From positions 1 to 64,000 of the forward strand of contig NZ_JAGHRA010000010.1 of NCBI RefSeq assembly GCF_017744015.1: a stretch of 64,000 bases of DNA, read 5' to 3'. The notes beneath the pieces were generated by a model. That model was not told the DNA's origin and did no database searches. It worked only from the letters and a program-made list of their open reading frames with translations. Origin of the DNA: Paracoccus sp. R12_2 (lineage in GTDB: Bacteria > Pseudomonadota > Alphaproteobacteria > Rhodobacterales > Rhodobacteraceae). A program made the position numbers and the translations under genes. Position 1 is the stretch's first letter; every line of letters begins with the position of its first letter. Shown one piece after another: positions 28,651 to 36,872 of the stretch.

Positions 28651-29143
28651 GATGTGCGTCCTTCTGGTGGTTCGGCGATGGTGATGGGTTCACCGGTATG
28701 GCCCGCATAGACGATTTCGGCTCCCTCGTCACATCGCGCCCGCCTCTGGCACGATCAGCCTTCCGTCCGGGGTGCTTCCTGCGCCTCTGTTGCGTGGCAG
28801 GTGGGGCGTGCAACGCGCGCAAGCGGTGTACAGGCTGTGCACGCCCTGTGCGCGTGTCGTGTACGCTGTGTGATCCGTGAAACGCAGCATTTGCAGGGAT
28901 TTTCGCGGTCCCGCCGAAATTCCCTGCATCGCGCAACGCGCGCACCCGTTGCGCGGCTCTGAACCGAAAGATCCTGAAACGCGAAACCCCGGCGCGGGAA
29001 ACGCCGGGGCATCAGAGAGAGAGGGTGTGGCCGCATCCGCCGACCACTGGGCTTCGGTGGTCTAACGCCCGCCACGCGGGGCGGTTCCCCAAAGAAACAC
29101 ATGCGCGAATTCCTGCCGTGACCGGCGTCGTTGCGTGCCGAAG
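28651..29143. other. Gene-free, hairpin-rich stretch between a VOC gene and the pqq operon
   Basis: In 493 bases I find no convincing gene. Five inverted repeats follow one another: 28893-28908 with 28912-28927 (imperfect 16-bp arms); GCGCAACG 28931-28938 with 28947-28954; CCCCGGCG 28987-28994 with 29002-29009; GACCAC 29042-29047 with 29057-29062; and CGCCC 29066 with a GGGCG ending at 29083. A 12-bp direct repeat GCAACGCGCGCA occurs at 28810 and 28933. A GT-rich segment (28824-28872) repeats GTGTAC and TGTGC-like words, and GAGAGAGAG occurs at 29014. It could be an operon end plus a structured small RNA. Confidence 0.45.
28987..29009 (-). terminator. Probable terminator hairpin for the leftward pqq operon
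   Basis: A perfect 8-bp stem CCCCGGCG / CGCCGGGG with a 7-nt loop. On the minus strand it is followed by TTTCGCGTTTC, a T-rich stretch for this GC content. It lies about 135 nt beyond the stop of the SoxYZ-like gene, the last gene of the operon. Confidence 0.5.
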
Positions 29144-29920
29144 TCAGCCGGAAACGTCGAAGCTCTGATCCCAGATATTGCCATCGACATCCTCGGCATG
29201 GACCCGGATCGGCTGGCCGTTCGGGCGATAGGCAAAGCGGAACACCGGGTCTTCACTGACCGAAATACCGGCCTTCATCGCGAACAGCAGATCGTCGCCC
29301 TGCTGCACCTCGAGCCGGTCGATGAAATTCGCGGGAATGTTCAGCAGAGTCACCTGATCGCGCTGCAGCCCCGAGAACATCGGATGCCGGATCATCAGCG
29401 TGCCGATGTTCCGGCCGTCCGCTTCGGCAGTTTTCCAGCGCATCTGGCCCTTGCTGGCCTCGACCGCTGCCATGTCCTTGCCGGCGGGCGCCGAACAGCC
29501 GCCCGAGGCCTTGACGAACCGCCCGGCCATGATCTTGCCGCCATCCACCCGAGTGCCGATCGCGCGCACGTCGGAATAGGCGTCCACGCGGACCCGCACC
29601 TCGAAATCCAGGGGCATCAGCGCGTCGCCGAAGCTGTATTCGGCGGCGACGGGGGCCGGATTCTCGTCGATGACCAGGGTCAGGTCGGTCAGGGGCGCGG
29701 CATCCGGGGCCTGGGTCAGCCGGATCGGCACGATGGCCGCGTCATTGGCACGGAACGGCGCGTCCAGATCCAGCGCGGTGGCATCGATCGGCGGTTCCTC
29801 GGTCAGCCCGACGACCGATTCACGCAGGTCGTTCCAGGTTTCCGAGGGCAGCAAGGGGTTGTCCTGCGCGAATGCGGGCGAGGCCAGCAGAAGCGCCGCG
29901 GCGGTAAGCCATGCCTTCAT
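29144..29920 (-). CDS. Quinoprotein dehydrogenase-associated SoxYZ-like carrier
   Basis: A 258-residue secreted protein (signal peptide residues 1-19, cleavage after AFA) in which SoxY-like and SoxZ-like domains are fused. The SoxY swinging-arm cysteine is represented by Cys142 in KASGGCSAPAG, here internal because the SoxZ part follows. The C-terminal half (about 155-258) is the SoxZ beta-sandwich. Such fusions are found beside PQQ genes and are named carriers of a quinoprotein relay system; their cargo is not established. The start is ATG 29920 with GGGAGG 8 nt upstream; GTG 29923 is an alternative. It follows pqqE by 4 nt. Confidence 0.88.
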   Translation of the reverse strand: MKAWLTAAALLLASPAFAQDNPLLPSETWNDLRESVVGLTEEPPIDATALDLDAPFRANDAAIVPIRLTQAPDAAPLTDLTLVIDENPAPVAAEYSFGDALMPLDFEVRVRVDAYSDVRAIGTRVDGGKIMAGRFVKASGGCSAPAGKDMAAVEASKGQMRWKTAEADGRNIGTLMIRHPMFSGLQRDQVTLLNIPANFIDRLEVQQGDDLLFAMKAGISVSEDPVFRFAYRPNGQPIRVHAEDVDGNIWDQSFDVSG

Positions 29921-29924
29921 CACT

Positions 29925-31073
29925 TCATCCTCCCTTTTTCATGCGCCGGTAGATGAATTCTGCCGTATCGGCGGCCGCATCCTCCTCGGCCCGCGCGACG
30001 ACCTGCGCATGCAGCGGTGATTTTGAACAGACCGGATCGGTTGCCCGCGCATCGCCCGCCAAGGCCATAGCTTGACACCGACAGCCGCCGAAATCCACGG
30101 TTTTCCGCTCACAAGACCGGCATGGTTCGGGCATCCATTCGGTGCCGCGAAAGGCGTTGAAGGCGTCGGACAGGTTCCAGATGTCGGACAGGCTGCGGTC
30201 GCGGACATTGTCGAACCGCATCCAATCGATGGATTGGGCGGCATGGCAGGGCAGGACCGATCCATCCGGCGCCACGTTCAGACCGGTGCTGCCCCAGCCG
30301 CCCATGCAGGCCTTGGGGTAGATCGCATGATGATCGGCGGGCACATAGTCGATGACCATCCGGCCGCGCAGCCGCAGGCGCGATTCGTTGACGATGCGTC
30401 GGGCGAAGGCGGCCTGTTCCTGCGTCGGCATCAGCGCGGCGCGGTTCAGGTCGGCCCATCCGTGGAACTGCACCGTTGCCACCTCGATCCGCCGCGCGCC
30501 CAGGTGTTCGGCCAGGTTGATCATGTCGGGCAGACGTTCCATGTTCTGGCGGTGGACGACGGCATTGATGGTCAGCGGAAAGCCGATTTCCGTGACCCAG
30601 TCGGCGAAACCCATCTTCTTGTCCCACGACCCCGGATGGCCGCTGATCCGGTCGGCCATGTCGGGACGGATCCCCTGCAGGGACAGTTGAACGTGATCGA
30701 CACCGGCGCGGTCCAGTTCGATCAGCCGGTCGCGGGTGATGCCGATCCCCGAGGTGATCAGGTTGACGTAAAGCCCCGCGTCGCGGGCGCTGGCGACGAT
30801 CTGGGCCAGGTCGCGGCGCGCGCCGGGTTCGCCGCCCGAGATATGGACCTGCAGGACGCCCAGATCGGCGGCTTCGCGGAACACCCGCGCCCAATCCTCT
30901 GCCGGCAATTCCTGCGCGGCGCGGGTCAGTTCGACCGGGTTGGAACAATAGGGACAGGCCAGGGGGCAGCGGTGGGTGATCTCGGCCAGCATCGCCATGG
31001 GCAGGCCGGGCGTGACCGGGTTGCCGTCAAGATCCCTTGGCTGAACAGGGGGCTGGCCGGGAAGATCCTTCAT
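29925..31073 (-). CDS. pqqE: PQQ biosynthesis radical SAM enzyme PqqE
   Basis: A 382-residue radical SAM protein. The SAM cluster ligands are Cys36, Cys40 and Cys43 in RCPLACPYC, followed by HISGGEPGARRDL. A C-terminal SPASM-type cysteine set (KACMGGWG, LPCHAAQSIDW, EPCRSCERK, GGCRCQA) holds the auxiliary Fe-S clusters. With PqqD it forms the C-C bond between Glu and Tyr of PqqA. Its ATG overlaps the pqqD stop (ATGA). Confidence 0.95.
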   Translation of the reverse strand: MKDLPGQPPVQPRDLDGNPVTPGLPMAMLAEITHRCPLACPYCSNPVELTRAAQELPAEDWARVFREAADLGVLQVHISGGEPGARRDLAQIVASARDAGLYVNLITSGIGITRDRLIELDRAGVDHVQLSLQGIRPDMADRISGHPGSWDKKMGFADWVTEIGFPLTINAVVHRQNMERLPDMINLAEHLGARRIEVATVQFHGWADLNRAALMPTQEQAAFARRIVNESRLRLRGRMVIDYVPADHHAIYPKACMGGWGSTGLNVAPDGSVLPCHAAQSIDWMRFDNVRDRSLSDIWNLSDAFNAFRGTEWMPEPCRSCERKTVDFGGCRCQAMALAGDARATDPVCSKSPLHAQVVARAEEDAAADTAEFIYRRMKKGG

Positions 31074-31363
31074 GTCGCCTCCTTCAGAAACACCATGCGG
31101 CGTTCGATCAGGCCGGTCAGGAAATCGCGGATATCGCCCGCGATCTGATCCTGCGGCGCGTTGTAGCGCGCGGCGAGATCGGCAGCGATCTGGGACATGC
31201 TTCGCACGCCGTCCAGTTCCGACAGGATCGCATCGCCGATCGGGTCCAGCTGCATGGCCCGTTCGGGCGCCTGCAGCACGCGAATGCCGCGCACTCGGTC
31301 ATCTGCAAGCCGCACGCCGCGCGGCAGATAGGGAATGTCGGCCGGTTCGATAAGCGGTTCCAT
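31070..31363 (-). CDS. pqqD: PQQ biosynthesis peptide chaperone PqqD
   Basis: A 97-residue RiPP recognition element that binds PqqA and presents it to PqqE. RGVRLADDRVRGIRVLQAPE near residues 15-34 and IGDAILSELDGVRSMSQIAADLAARY near 42-67 match the family. The start at 31363 overlaps the pqqC stop (TGATG) and its end overlaps pqqE, so C-D-E are translationally coupled. Confidence 0.93.
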   Translation of the reverse strand: MEPLIEPADIPYLPRGVRLADDRVRGIRVLQAPERAMQLDPIGDAILSELDGVRSMSQIAADLAARYNAPQDQIAGDIRDFLTGLIERRMVFLKEAT

Positions 31364-32112
31364 CAGGCCATGCCCTCGCCGGGCCGCCAGGCGCCGGGCG
31401 GGATGTTGCCTTCGACATAGCCGTGCCACAGCGCGTCCAACTGCGCCCACAGCACGTCGGTCTTGAAGATCAGCGCGGCGGCGGCGGCGTCCTGCTTTTC
31501 CTTGGTGTCGGCGTTGGTCAGGACGTAGTCGAGGCCGAATTTGACGTCCTCGGGCGCCTCGGTCAGGCGCTTTTTGAAGTAGGCCAGGCTGGTGTCGTCG
31601 GCGAAATCGTAATGGGCCAGCAGCCCCTCGATCCGCTGCGCGTGGATCCGTGGGGCGAACAACTCGGTCAGGCTGGCTGCGACGGCATCCAGCAGGGGCA
31701 TGTCGCGCACGAAGCGCACATAGGCGTCCACGGCAAAGCGTGTGGCGGGCATGATGCCCGTGCCGCTGGCGACATAGTCGGGGTCCAACCCGACGGCCTG
31801 CGCCAACGCCAGCCAGCGGCGGATGCCGCCGCCTTCGGTGGTTCCGCCGTCGTGATCCTCGATCCGCTTGCGCCAGGCCCGGCGCAAAGCGGGATCCTCG
31901 ACGCGCGACATGAAGGCCGCGTCCTTCATCGGGATGCGGGACTGATACATCCAGCGATTGATGACCCAGGCGCGCACCTCGTCGGGGGTGCATTGCCCAC
32001 CGTGCAGGCGGGCGTGGAACGGGTGGCGATCGTGATAACGCTCGGCCCCGATGGCACGCAGCCGGGCCTCGAAATCCTCGCGCGATTGCGGGCCGTCATT
32101 GATGTCCTTCAC
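31363..32112 (-). CDS. pqqC: Pyrroloquinoline-quinone synthase PqqC
   Basis: A 249-residue oxidase catalysing the final ring closure and oxidation to PQQ, using O2 without a metal. Family blocks are RYHDRHPFHARLHGGQC, WVINRWMYQSRIPMKDAAF and HDGGTTEGGGIRRWLALA. I choose GTG 32112, which overlaps the pqqB stop (GTGA) and has GGAG about 8 nt upstream. An ATG at 32148 would add 12 residues inside pqqB that are not family-like. Confidence 0.94.
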   Translation of the reverse strand: MKDINDGPQSREDFEARLRAIGAERYHDRHPFHARLHGGQCTPDEVRAWVINRWMYQSRIPMKDAAFMSRVEDPALRRAWRKRIEDHDGGTTEGGGIRRWLALAQAVGLDPDYVASGTGIMPATRFAVDAYVRFVRDMPLLDAVAASLTELFAPRIHAQRIEGLLAHYDFADDTSLAYFKKRLTEAPEDVKFGLDYVLTNADTKEKQDAAAAALIFKTDVLWAQLDALWHGYVEGNIPPGAWRPGEGMA

Positions 32113-32990
32113 AGCGTGATCTCCATACCGTCGCGGCCGATCTGCCATCCCTGCGCCTCGGCCCGTGCCGTCTCGGCGCTGTCCGGATCGGTCAGCGGGT
32201 TCGAATTGTTCATGTGGACGAAGATGCGCCGCCTGACCGGCACCCCGTCCAGCGCCGCGATCGTTTCGCTGGCGGCCATATGACCCATGCGGCGGCCGGT
32301 CTTGCGACCCAGCCCCGCCCGGATCATCTCGTCATCCTGCCACAGCGTGCCGTCGAACAGCAGCGCATCGGCGTCCTTGATCCTTGCCGTCAGCCAATCG
32401 GGCATCTCGGCGCAGCCGGGAATGTAAAGGGCGCGCCGACCGTTCGCGGCCAGTTCGACGCCCACGGTCGCCTCGCCCATCAGCCCGGTCTCGACGACCT
32501 CGCCTTCCTGGTACAGCGGCACCTTGCCGGGCACGGCGAACAGGGTCGCGGTCAGGCCCGGCGCCAGGTCGATGGCCTGATCCAGCGCGACGGTCCGACG
32601 CGGCACCAGATCCGGCTGCAACGCGGCCAGCATCGGGTTCTGCGCCAGCGCGTCGTGAATCGCGGCGGTCGCAAAAAGATCGAAGGGCTGACTTTCGCGC
32701 AGTGTCAGTAGACCCGCGACATGGTCGATATCGCCGTTCGTCAGCAGAACCGCGCGCAACGGCATGTCGCGCGGCCCCGTCGGATGCAGTGCGGGCGTGG
32801 CCGCCAGTTGCATCCTGATATCGGGCGACGCGTTCAGGATCGCCCAGTCGCGCCCATCGGCGCTGACCGCGATCGAGCTTTGCGTCAGCGACGGGATGCG
32901 ACCCGCGCGCGCAGCGTCGCAATTTCGGCAACCGCAGTTCCACTGCGGCAAACCTCCTCCTGCGGCTGCGCCTAGAATGATGATGTGCAT
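32109..32990 (-). CDS. pqqB: PQQ biosynthesis protein PqqB
   Basis: A 293-residue metallo-beta-lactamase-fold protein. It starts MHIIILGAAAGGGLPQWNCG and continues CRNCDAAR, the zinc-knuckle-like cysteines of PqqB. NASPDIRMQL and LLTNGDIDHVAGLLTLRE (the altered HxHxDH motif) follow. It is thought to hydroxylate the cross-linked peptide intermediate. It is the second gene of the operon, 72 nt from pqqA, with a strong hairpin in between. Confidence 0.95.
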   Translation of the reverse strand: MHIIILGAAAGGGLPQWNCGCRNCDAARAGRIPSLTQSSIAVSADGRDWAILNASPDIRMQLAATPALHPTGPRDMPLRAVLLTNGDIDHVAGLLTLRESQPFDLFATAAIHDALAQNPMLAALQPDLVPRRTVALDQAIDLAPGLTATLFAVPGKVPLYQEGEVVETGLMGEATVGVELAANGRRALYIPGCAEMPDWLTARIKDADALLFDGTLWQDDEMIRAGLGRKTGRRMGHMAASETIAALDGVPVRRRIFVHMNNSNPLTDPDSAETARAEAQGWQIGRDGMEITL

Positions 32991-33007
32991 ATCGGTCCAG
33001 ACGAAAC

Positions 33008-33036
33008 GGCCCTGCCCGAATAGGTCGGACAGGGCC
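33008..33036 (-). terminator. Attenuator-type hairpin between pqqA and pqqB
   Basis: On the minus strand a 10-bp stem (33027-33036 with 33008-33017) includes one G-U pair and closes a 9-nt loop, 26 nt after the pqqA stop. No real T-run follows. Such a hairpin between the tiny pqqA and pqqB would stabilise or over-accumulate the pqqA message, which fits PqqA being consumed as the substrate of the pathway. Confidence 0.6.
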
Positions 33037-33062
33037 GGTCTTGCGTCTGTTCTGTCAGTTGA

Positions 33063-33155
33063 TCAGAACAGGACAGGCTCGTCCTCGGCCGGGGCATACA
33101 TGTTGATTTCCATGCCGCAGGCGATTTCCTTAAGGATTGGTTTCGTCCATGCCAT
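33063..33155 (-). CDS. pqqA: PQQ precursor peptide PqqA
   Basis: A 30-residue peptide starting MAWTKPILKEIACGMEINMY. It holds the conserved E-x-x-x-Y (Glu16, Tyr20), the two residues that are cross-linked to become PQQ. The ATG at 33155 has a GGAGGAGAAG ribosome site about 6 nt upstream. It is the first gene of pqqABCDE, divergent from the zinc hydrolase gene. The peptide is complete and needs PqqD/PqqE for processing. Confidence 0.95.
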   Translation of the reverse strand: MAWTKPILKEIACGMEINMYAPAEDEPVLF

Positions 33156-33297
33156 TCTTGCTTCTCCTCCAATAGCCGGAGCCGCAGAAATCGCGGCTGG
33201 ATTTCATGTTAGATGAGGGGCAGGATGAATCAACACGACTAAGGTCGCAGTCACGGGAATTTGGCTGCGTGCGACCGTAGATCGGGAAGGTTCGGCA

Positions 33298-34356
33298 ATG
33301 TTCCATCTGATACTGACTGCCTGCCTTGCTGGACCATCCGCGCCTTGCGTGCCGATTCTTCTGCCCCAGGGTGACGCCGCTTCCGGGCCGGCCTGCAGGC
33401 AGGGCGCCGCGCGAATCAGCAAGGACTGGTTGGACCGTCATTCCGATCTGGTCGCGGACGGGACAGAATGCGTGCCGACCGAAGATCTGCCCGCGCTGGA
33501 TCTGCGACAGGTCGCGCCGGGGGTATTTGCGTTCTTCGGCCAGGCCGTCCAGCTTGAAGACAGCGCCGATGGCAGGATCGCCAATCTGGGGGTGGTGATC
33601 GGGCAGGATTCGGTGGCGGTCATCGACACGGGCGTGTCGCGGATGCAGGGCCAGCAGCTTTATGCGGCGATCCGTCGGCTGACGCCGAAGCCGGTCAGCC
33701 ACGTCATCCTGACCCACATGCATCCCGATCATGTTCTGGGAACTTCGGTCTTCCAGGACGCCGGGGCGCAGGTGCTGGGCCATCACGCCCTGCCGCTGGC
33801 CCTGCAGATGCGGGCGGGCGGGTATCTGGAGAACATCGCGCGGCTTCTGCCGCCTGAAGAAGTTCTGGGAACCGAAGTCGTGCTGCCCGACACGACCGTG
33901 CAGGACAGTCTGCGGATCGATCTGGGGGGGCGGTCGCTGCTGCTGCGCGCGGAACAGACGGCACATACCGACAACGATCTGACCGCATTCGATGACACGA
34001 CCAACACGCTGTTCTCGGGCGATCTGATCTTTCGTGAACTGACCCCGATCATTGACGGGTCGTTGACCGGCTGGCTGGGCTGGATCGCAGCACCGCCGCA
34101 GCCTGAGCCGCGCGTGATCGTGCCCGGCCACGGAGACGTTGCCCGTGAATGGCAGCAGGCGATCGCGCCACAATCGGATTTTTTGAAAGCGCTTGCGGAT
34201 GTGACGCGATCGCAGATAGATGCCGGAACACCGCTTTCAGAGGCCGTCGAGATCATCGTTAATAATCTGAATTACATGAATAAAAATTGGAATTCCTTCC
34301 CGGCCTCGGTCGCCCGCGATGCAACGGCCGCATACAAAGAGCTGGAGTGGGAATGA
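33298..34356 (+). CDS. Quinoprotein relay system zinc metallohydrolase
   Basis: A 352-residue metallo-beta-lactamase-fold protein. HMHPDHVLG is the zinc motif, with further ligands in the region of EQTAHTDNDLT, FSGDLIF and VPGHGDVA. The N-terminus, MFHLILTACLAGPSAPCVP, is a short export-like stretch. It matches the SoxH-related hydrolases that co-occur with the SoxYZ-like carrier and PQQ genes. It is divergent from pqqA; the 142-nt gap includes a 7-bp inverted repeat GGTCGCA (33243-33249) / TGCGACC (33270-33276). No quinoprotein dehydrogenase or cytochrome is encoded in the window, so the relay's electron donor lies elsewhere. Confidence 0.85.
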   Translation: MFHLILTACLAGPSAPCVPILLPQGDAASGPACRQGAARISKDWLDRHSDLVADGTECVPTEDLPALDLRQVAPGVFAFFGQAVQLEDSADGRIANLGVVIGQDSVAVIDTGVSRMQGQQLYAAIRRLTPKPVSHVILTHMHPDHVLGTSVFQDAGAQVLGHHALPLALQMRAGGYLENIARLLPPEEVLGTEVVLPDTTVQDSLRIDLGGRSLLLRAEQTAHTDNDLTAFDDTTNTLFSGDLIFRELTPIIDGSLTGWLGWIAAPPQPEPRVIVPGHGDVAREWQQAIAPQSDFLKALADVTRSQIDAGTPLSEAVEIIVNNLNYMNKNWNSFPASVARDATAAYKELEWE

Positions 34357-34365
34357 TAAGCGTTT

Positions 34366-34386
34366 GACAGCTTCGCCGAAGTTGTT
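34366..34386 (+). promoter_or_regulatory. 21-bp near-perfect palindrome upstream of aglE
   Basis: The layout is ACA-n-CTTCG-C-CGAAG-n-TGT, symmetric except at two outer/inner positions and the centre. It overlaps a TTGACA (34364-34369) that could be the -35 element of the agl promoter. LacI-type repressors (AglR in rhizobia) use such operators. No LacI gene is in the window, so the regulator would act in trans. Confidence 0.5.
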
Positions 34387-34446
34387 GATTGATCGAAGCA
34401 AGGGTCGGAAACTGAACGTGATTCTGGCCTGACAAGGGAGGAAAAA

Positions 34447-35802
34447 TTGAAGTCAGCATTTTTCATGACAGTCGCGGTCGCCGCGCTGTCTGCGGGGGCG
34501 GTCTGCGCGCAGATGGTCATCGAGCCGGGCAGCGACGATCGCATCGACTGGCAGAGCCTTGAAGACTTCAAGGCGGCGCACGGCGATCTGGACGGGCAAT
34601 CCTTCACCATTCTCGGTCCCTGGCTGGGCGCGGACCAGGAACTGTTCACTTCGATCCTGCCCTATTTCCAAGAGGCGACCGGGGCGGTGGCCAACTATTC
34701 CGGGTCTGACAGCTTCGAACAGCAGATCGTGATCGACAGCGAAGCGGGCTCGCCGCCCGATGTCGCCGTGTTCCCGCAGCCCGGTCTTGCCGCCGACCTT
34801 GCCAAGAAAGGGCATCTCACGCCGTTGGGGGACGAGACGGCACAATGGGTGCGCGACAACTATGCCGCCGGTGACAGTTGGGCCAGACTTGGCACCTATG
34901 CCGGACAGGATGGCGCGGAACATTTCTACGCCTTCCCCTACAAGGCCGACGTGAAATCCCTGGTCTGGTTTGTCCCCGAGAACTTCGAAGATGCCGGATA
35001 CGAAATTCCCGAAACCTACGAGGATCTGAAGGCCCTGACCGAACAGATCGCTGCGGATGGCGAAACCCCATGGTGCATCGGACTGGGGTCGGGTGGTGCG
35101 ACGGGGTGGCCCGCGACCGACTGGGTCGAGGATCTGATGCTGCGCACCAACACGCCCGAGGATTACGACGCCTGGACGACCAATGCTCTGCCGTTCAACG
35201 ATCCAAAGGTGGTCGCGGCGATCGATGAATTCGGCTGGTTCGCGAAGAACGACGACTATGTGTCCGGTGGCAGCGCGGCGGTCGCCTCGACCGATTTCCG
35301 CGACAGCCCGAAGGGTTTGTTCGAAAGCCCGCCTGCCTGTTACATGCATCGTCAGGCCAGCTTCATTCCGTCGTTCTTCCCCGAGGGAACCGAAATCGGG
35401 CTGGATGTCGATTTCTTCTACTTCCCGGCGCCGGCGGATGGCAGCCTTGGTCAGCCGGTCCTGGGCGGTGGGACGCTGTTCTCGGTGCTGTCGGACAACC
35501 CTGCCGCGCTGGCATTCGTCGATTTCCTGAAGACGCCCGCCGCGCACGAGATCTGGATGGCGCAGAAAGGGTTCCTGACTCCGCATACCGGCGTCAACAC
35601 CGAAGCCTACGGTGACGAGACCCTGAAGAAGATGGGTCAGATCCTGCTGGATGCGACGACCTTCCGCTTCGACGGATCGGACCTGATGCCCGGCGCCATC
35701 GGTGCGGGGGCGTTCTGGACCGGAATGGTCGATTTCGTCGGAGGCAAGCCCGCCCAAGACGTGGCCGATCAGATCCAGCAGACCTGGGATACGATCAAGT
35801 AA
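34447..35802 (+). CDS. aglE: Alpha-glucoside ABC transporter, substrate-binding protein
   Basis: A 451-residue periplasmic protein of the sugar-binding family 1. A signal peptide covers residues 1-21. The chain FTILGPWLGADQELFTSILP and PPDVAVFPQPGLAADLAKKG are AglE-like. It binds trehalose, maltose, sucrose or similar alpha-glucosides. The start is TTG 34447 after AGGGAGG, 5 nt away. It is first of aglEFGAK, and its own 74-nt gap to aglF holds no strong hairpin. Confidence 0.9.
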   Translation: MKSAFFMTVAVAALSAGAVCAQMVIEPGSDDRIDWQSLEDFKAAHGDLDGQSFTILGPWLGADQELFTSILPYFQEATGAVANYSGSDSFEQQIVIDSEAGSPPDVAVFPQPGLAADLAKKGHLTPLGDETAQWVRDNYAAGDSWARLGTYAGQDGAEHFYAFPYKADVKSLVWFVPENFEDAGYEIPETYEDLKALTEQIAADGETPWCIGLGSGGATGWPATDWVEDLMLRTNTPEDYDAWTTNALPFNDPKVVAAIDEFGWFAKNDDYVSGGSAAVASTDFRDSPKGLFESPPACYMHRQASFIPSFFPEGTEIGLDVDFFYFPAPADGSLGQPVLGGGTLFSVLSDNPAALAFVDFLKTPAAHEIWMAQKGFLTPHTGVNTEAYGDETLKKMGQILLDATTFRFDGSDLMPGAIGAGAFWTGMVDFVGGKPAQDVADQIQQTWDTIK

Positions 35803-35876
35803 AGACCTCGGTCGCATGACAAGGCTCTGGCGCGGCCACCGCGCCGGACCACAAGAAAATCCGGGGGGATTGAGGG

Positions 35877-36872
35877 ATGGAACTGTTCTGGCTGGCGATC
35901 AGCACGATCGTGATTGGCGTATTCGGCTGCGTGGCGTGGTTCTGGGGATCGAACATGGTCCTGGACGCGATCTACCCGCCGCGCGGCGAGAATGCAGGCG
36001 ACAATATCCGCAGGGCGAACCAGGTGCGGCCATGGCTGTTTCTGGGGCCGGCGCTGCTGTTTCTGGGCCTGTATCTGGTCTATCCGGTGATCGACAGCCT
36101 GTGGCGATCGCTGCACAATGCCGATGGAAGCCGCTTTGTCGGCGGGTCCAACTACAGCTGGCTTCTTGGCGACGGCAAGTTTCGCGAGTCCATGCGAAAC
36201 AACATGCTGTGGCTGCTGGTCGTGCCGGCCCTGTCCACATTTTTCGGGCTGATTGCAGCGCAGCTGACCGACCGGATCAAGTGGGGCAATATCGGCAAGT
36301 CGCTGATCTTCATGCCGATGGCGATCAGTTTCGTCGGCGCCGGCGTGATCTGGAAATTCATCTATGAATACCGCGCCCCCGACGAGATCCAGATCGGTCT
36401 GCTGAACTGGATCGTGACCAAGCTGGGCGGCGATCCGCAGATCTGGCTGACGCTGCTTCCGTGGAACAACTTCTTCCTGATGATCGTGCTGGTCTGGATC
36501 CAGACCGGGTTCGCCATGGTGATCCTGTCCGCCGCCCTGCGCGGCATCCCCGAGGAAACCATCGAGGCCGCGATCCTGGACGGCGCCTCGCCGATGCAGG
36601 TCTTCATGAAGATCAAGGTGCCGCAGATCATGGGCACCATCGCCGTGGTCTGGACCACCATCACCATCGTCGTGCTGAAGGTCTTCGACATCGTGTTCGT
36701 GATGACCAACGGCCAGTGGGGCACGCAGGTGCTGGCGAACCTGATGTATGACTGGATGTTCCGCGGCAGCCCCGACTACGGGCGCGGGTCGGCCATCGCT
36801 ATCGTCCTGATGATCCTGGTCACGCCGATCATGGTCTGGAACATCCGCAACGCACGCAAGGAGGTCCGCTGA
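35877..36872 (+). CDS. aglF: Alpha-glucoside ABC transporter permease AglF
   Basis: A 331-residue inner-membrane permease with six or more membrane segments. The EAA loop is near EETIEAAILDGASPMQVFMKI. The start MELFWLAISTIVIGVFGCVA forms an extra N-terminal membrane helix common in AglF. The stop codon overlaps the next start (TGATG), coupling it to aglG. Confidence 0.92.
   Translation: MELFWLAISTIVIGVFGCVAWFWGSNMVLDAIYPPRGENAGDNIRRANQVRPWLFLGPALLFLGLYLVYPVIDSLWRSLHNADGSRFVGGSNYSWLLGDGKFRESMRNNMLWLLVVPALSTFFGLIAAQLTDRIKWGNIGKSLIFMPMAISFVGAGVIWKFIYEYRAPDEIQIGLLNWIVTKLGGDPQIWLTLLPWNNFFLMIVLVWIQTGFAMVILSAALRGIPEETIEAAILDGASPMQVFMKIKVPQIMGTIAVVWTTITIVVLKVFDIVFVMTNGQWGTQVLANLMYDWMFRGSPDYGRGSAIAIVLMILVTPIMVWNIRNARKEVR

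Noticed and set aside
28877..29065. 62-codon frame in the structured gap, plus strand
   Set aside because: Its codons coincide with the arms of three hairpins, it has no clear ribosome site and no similarity that I recognise.
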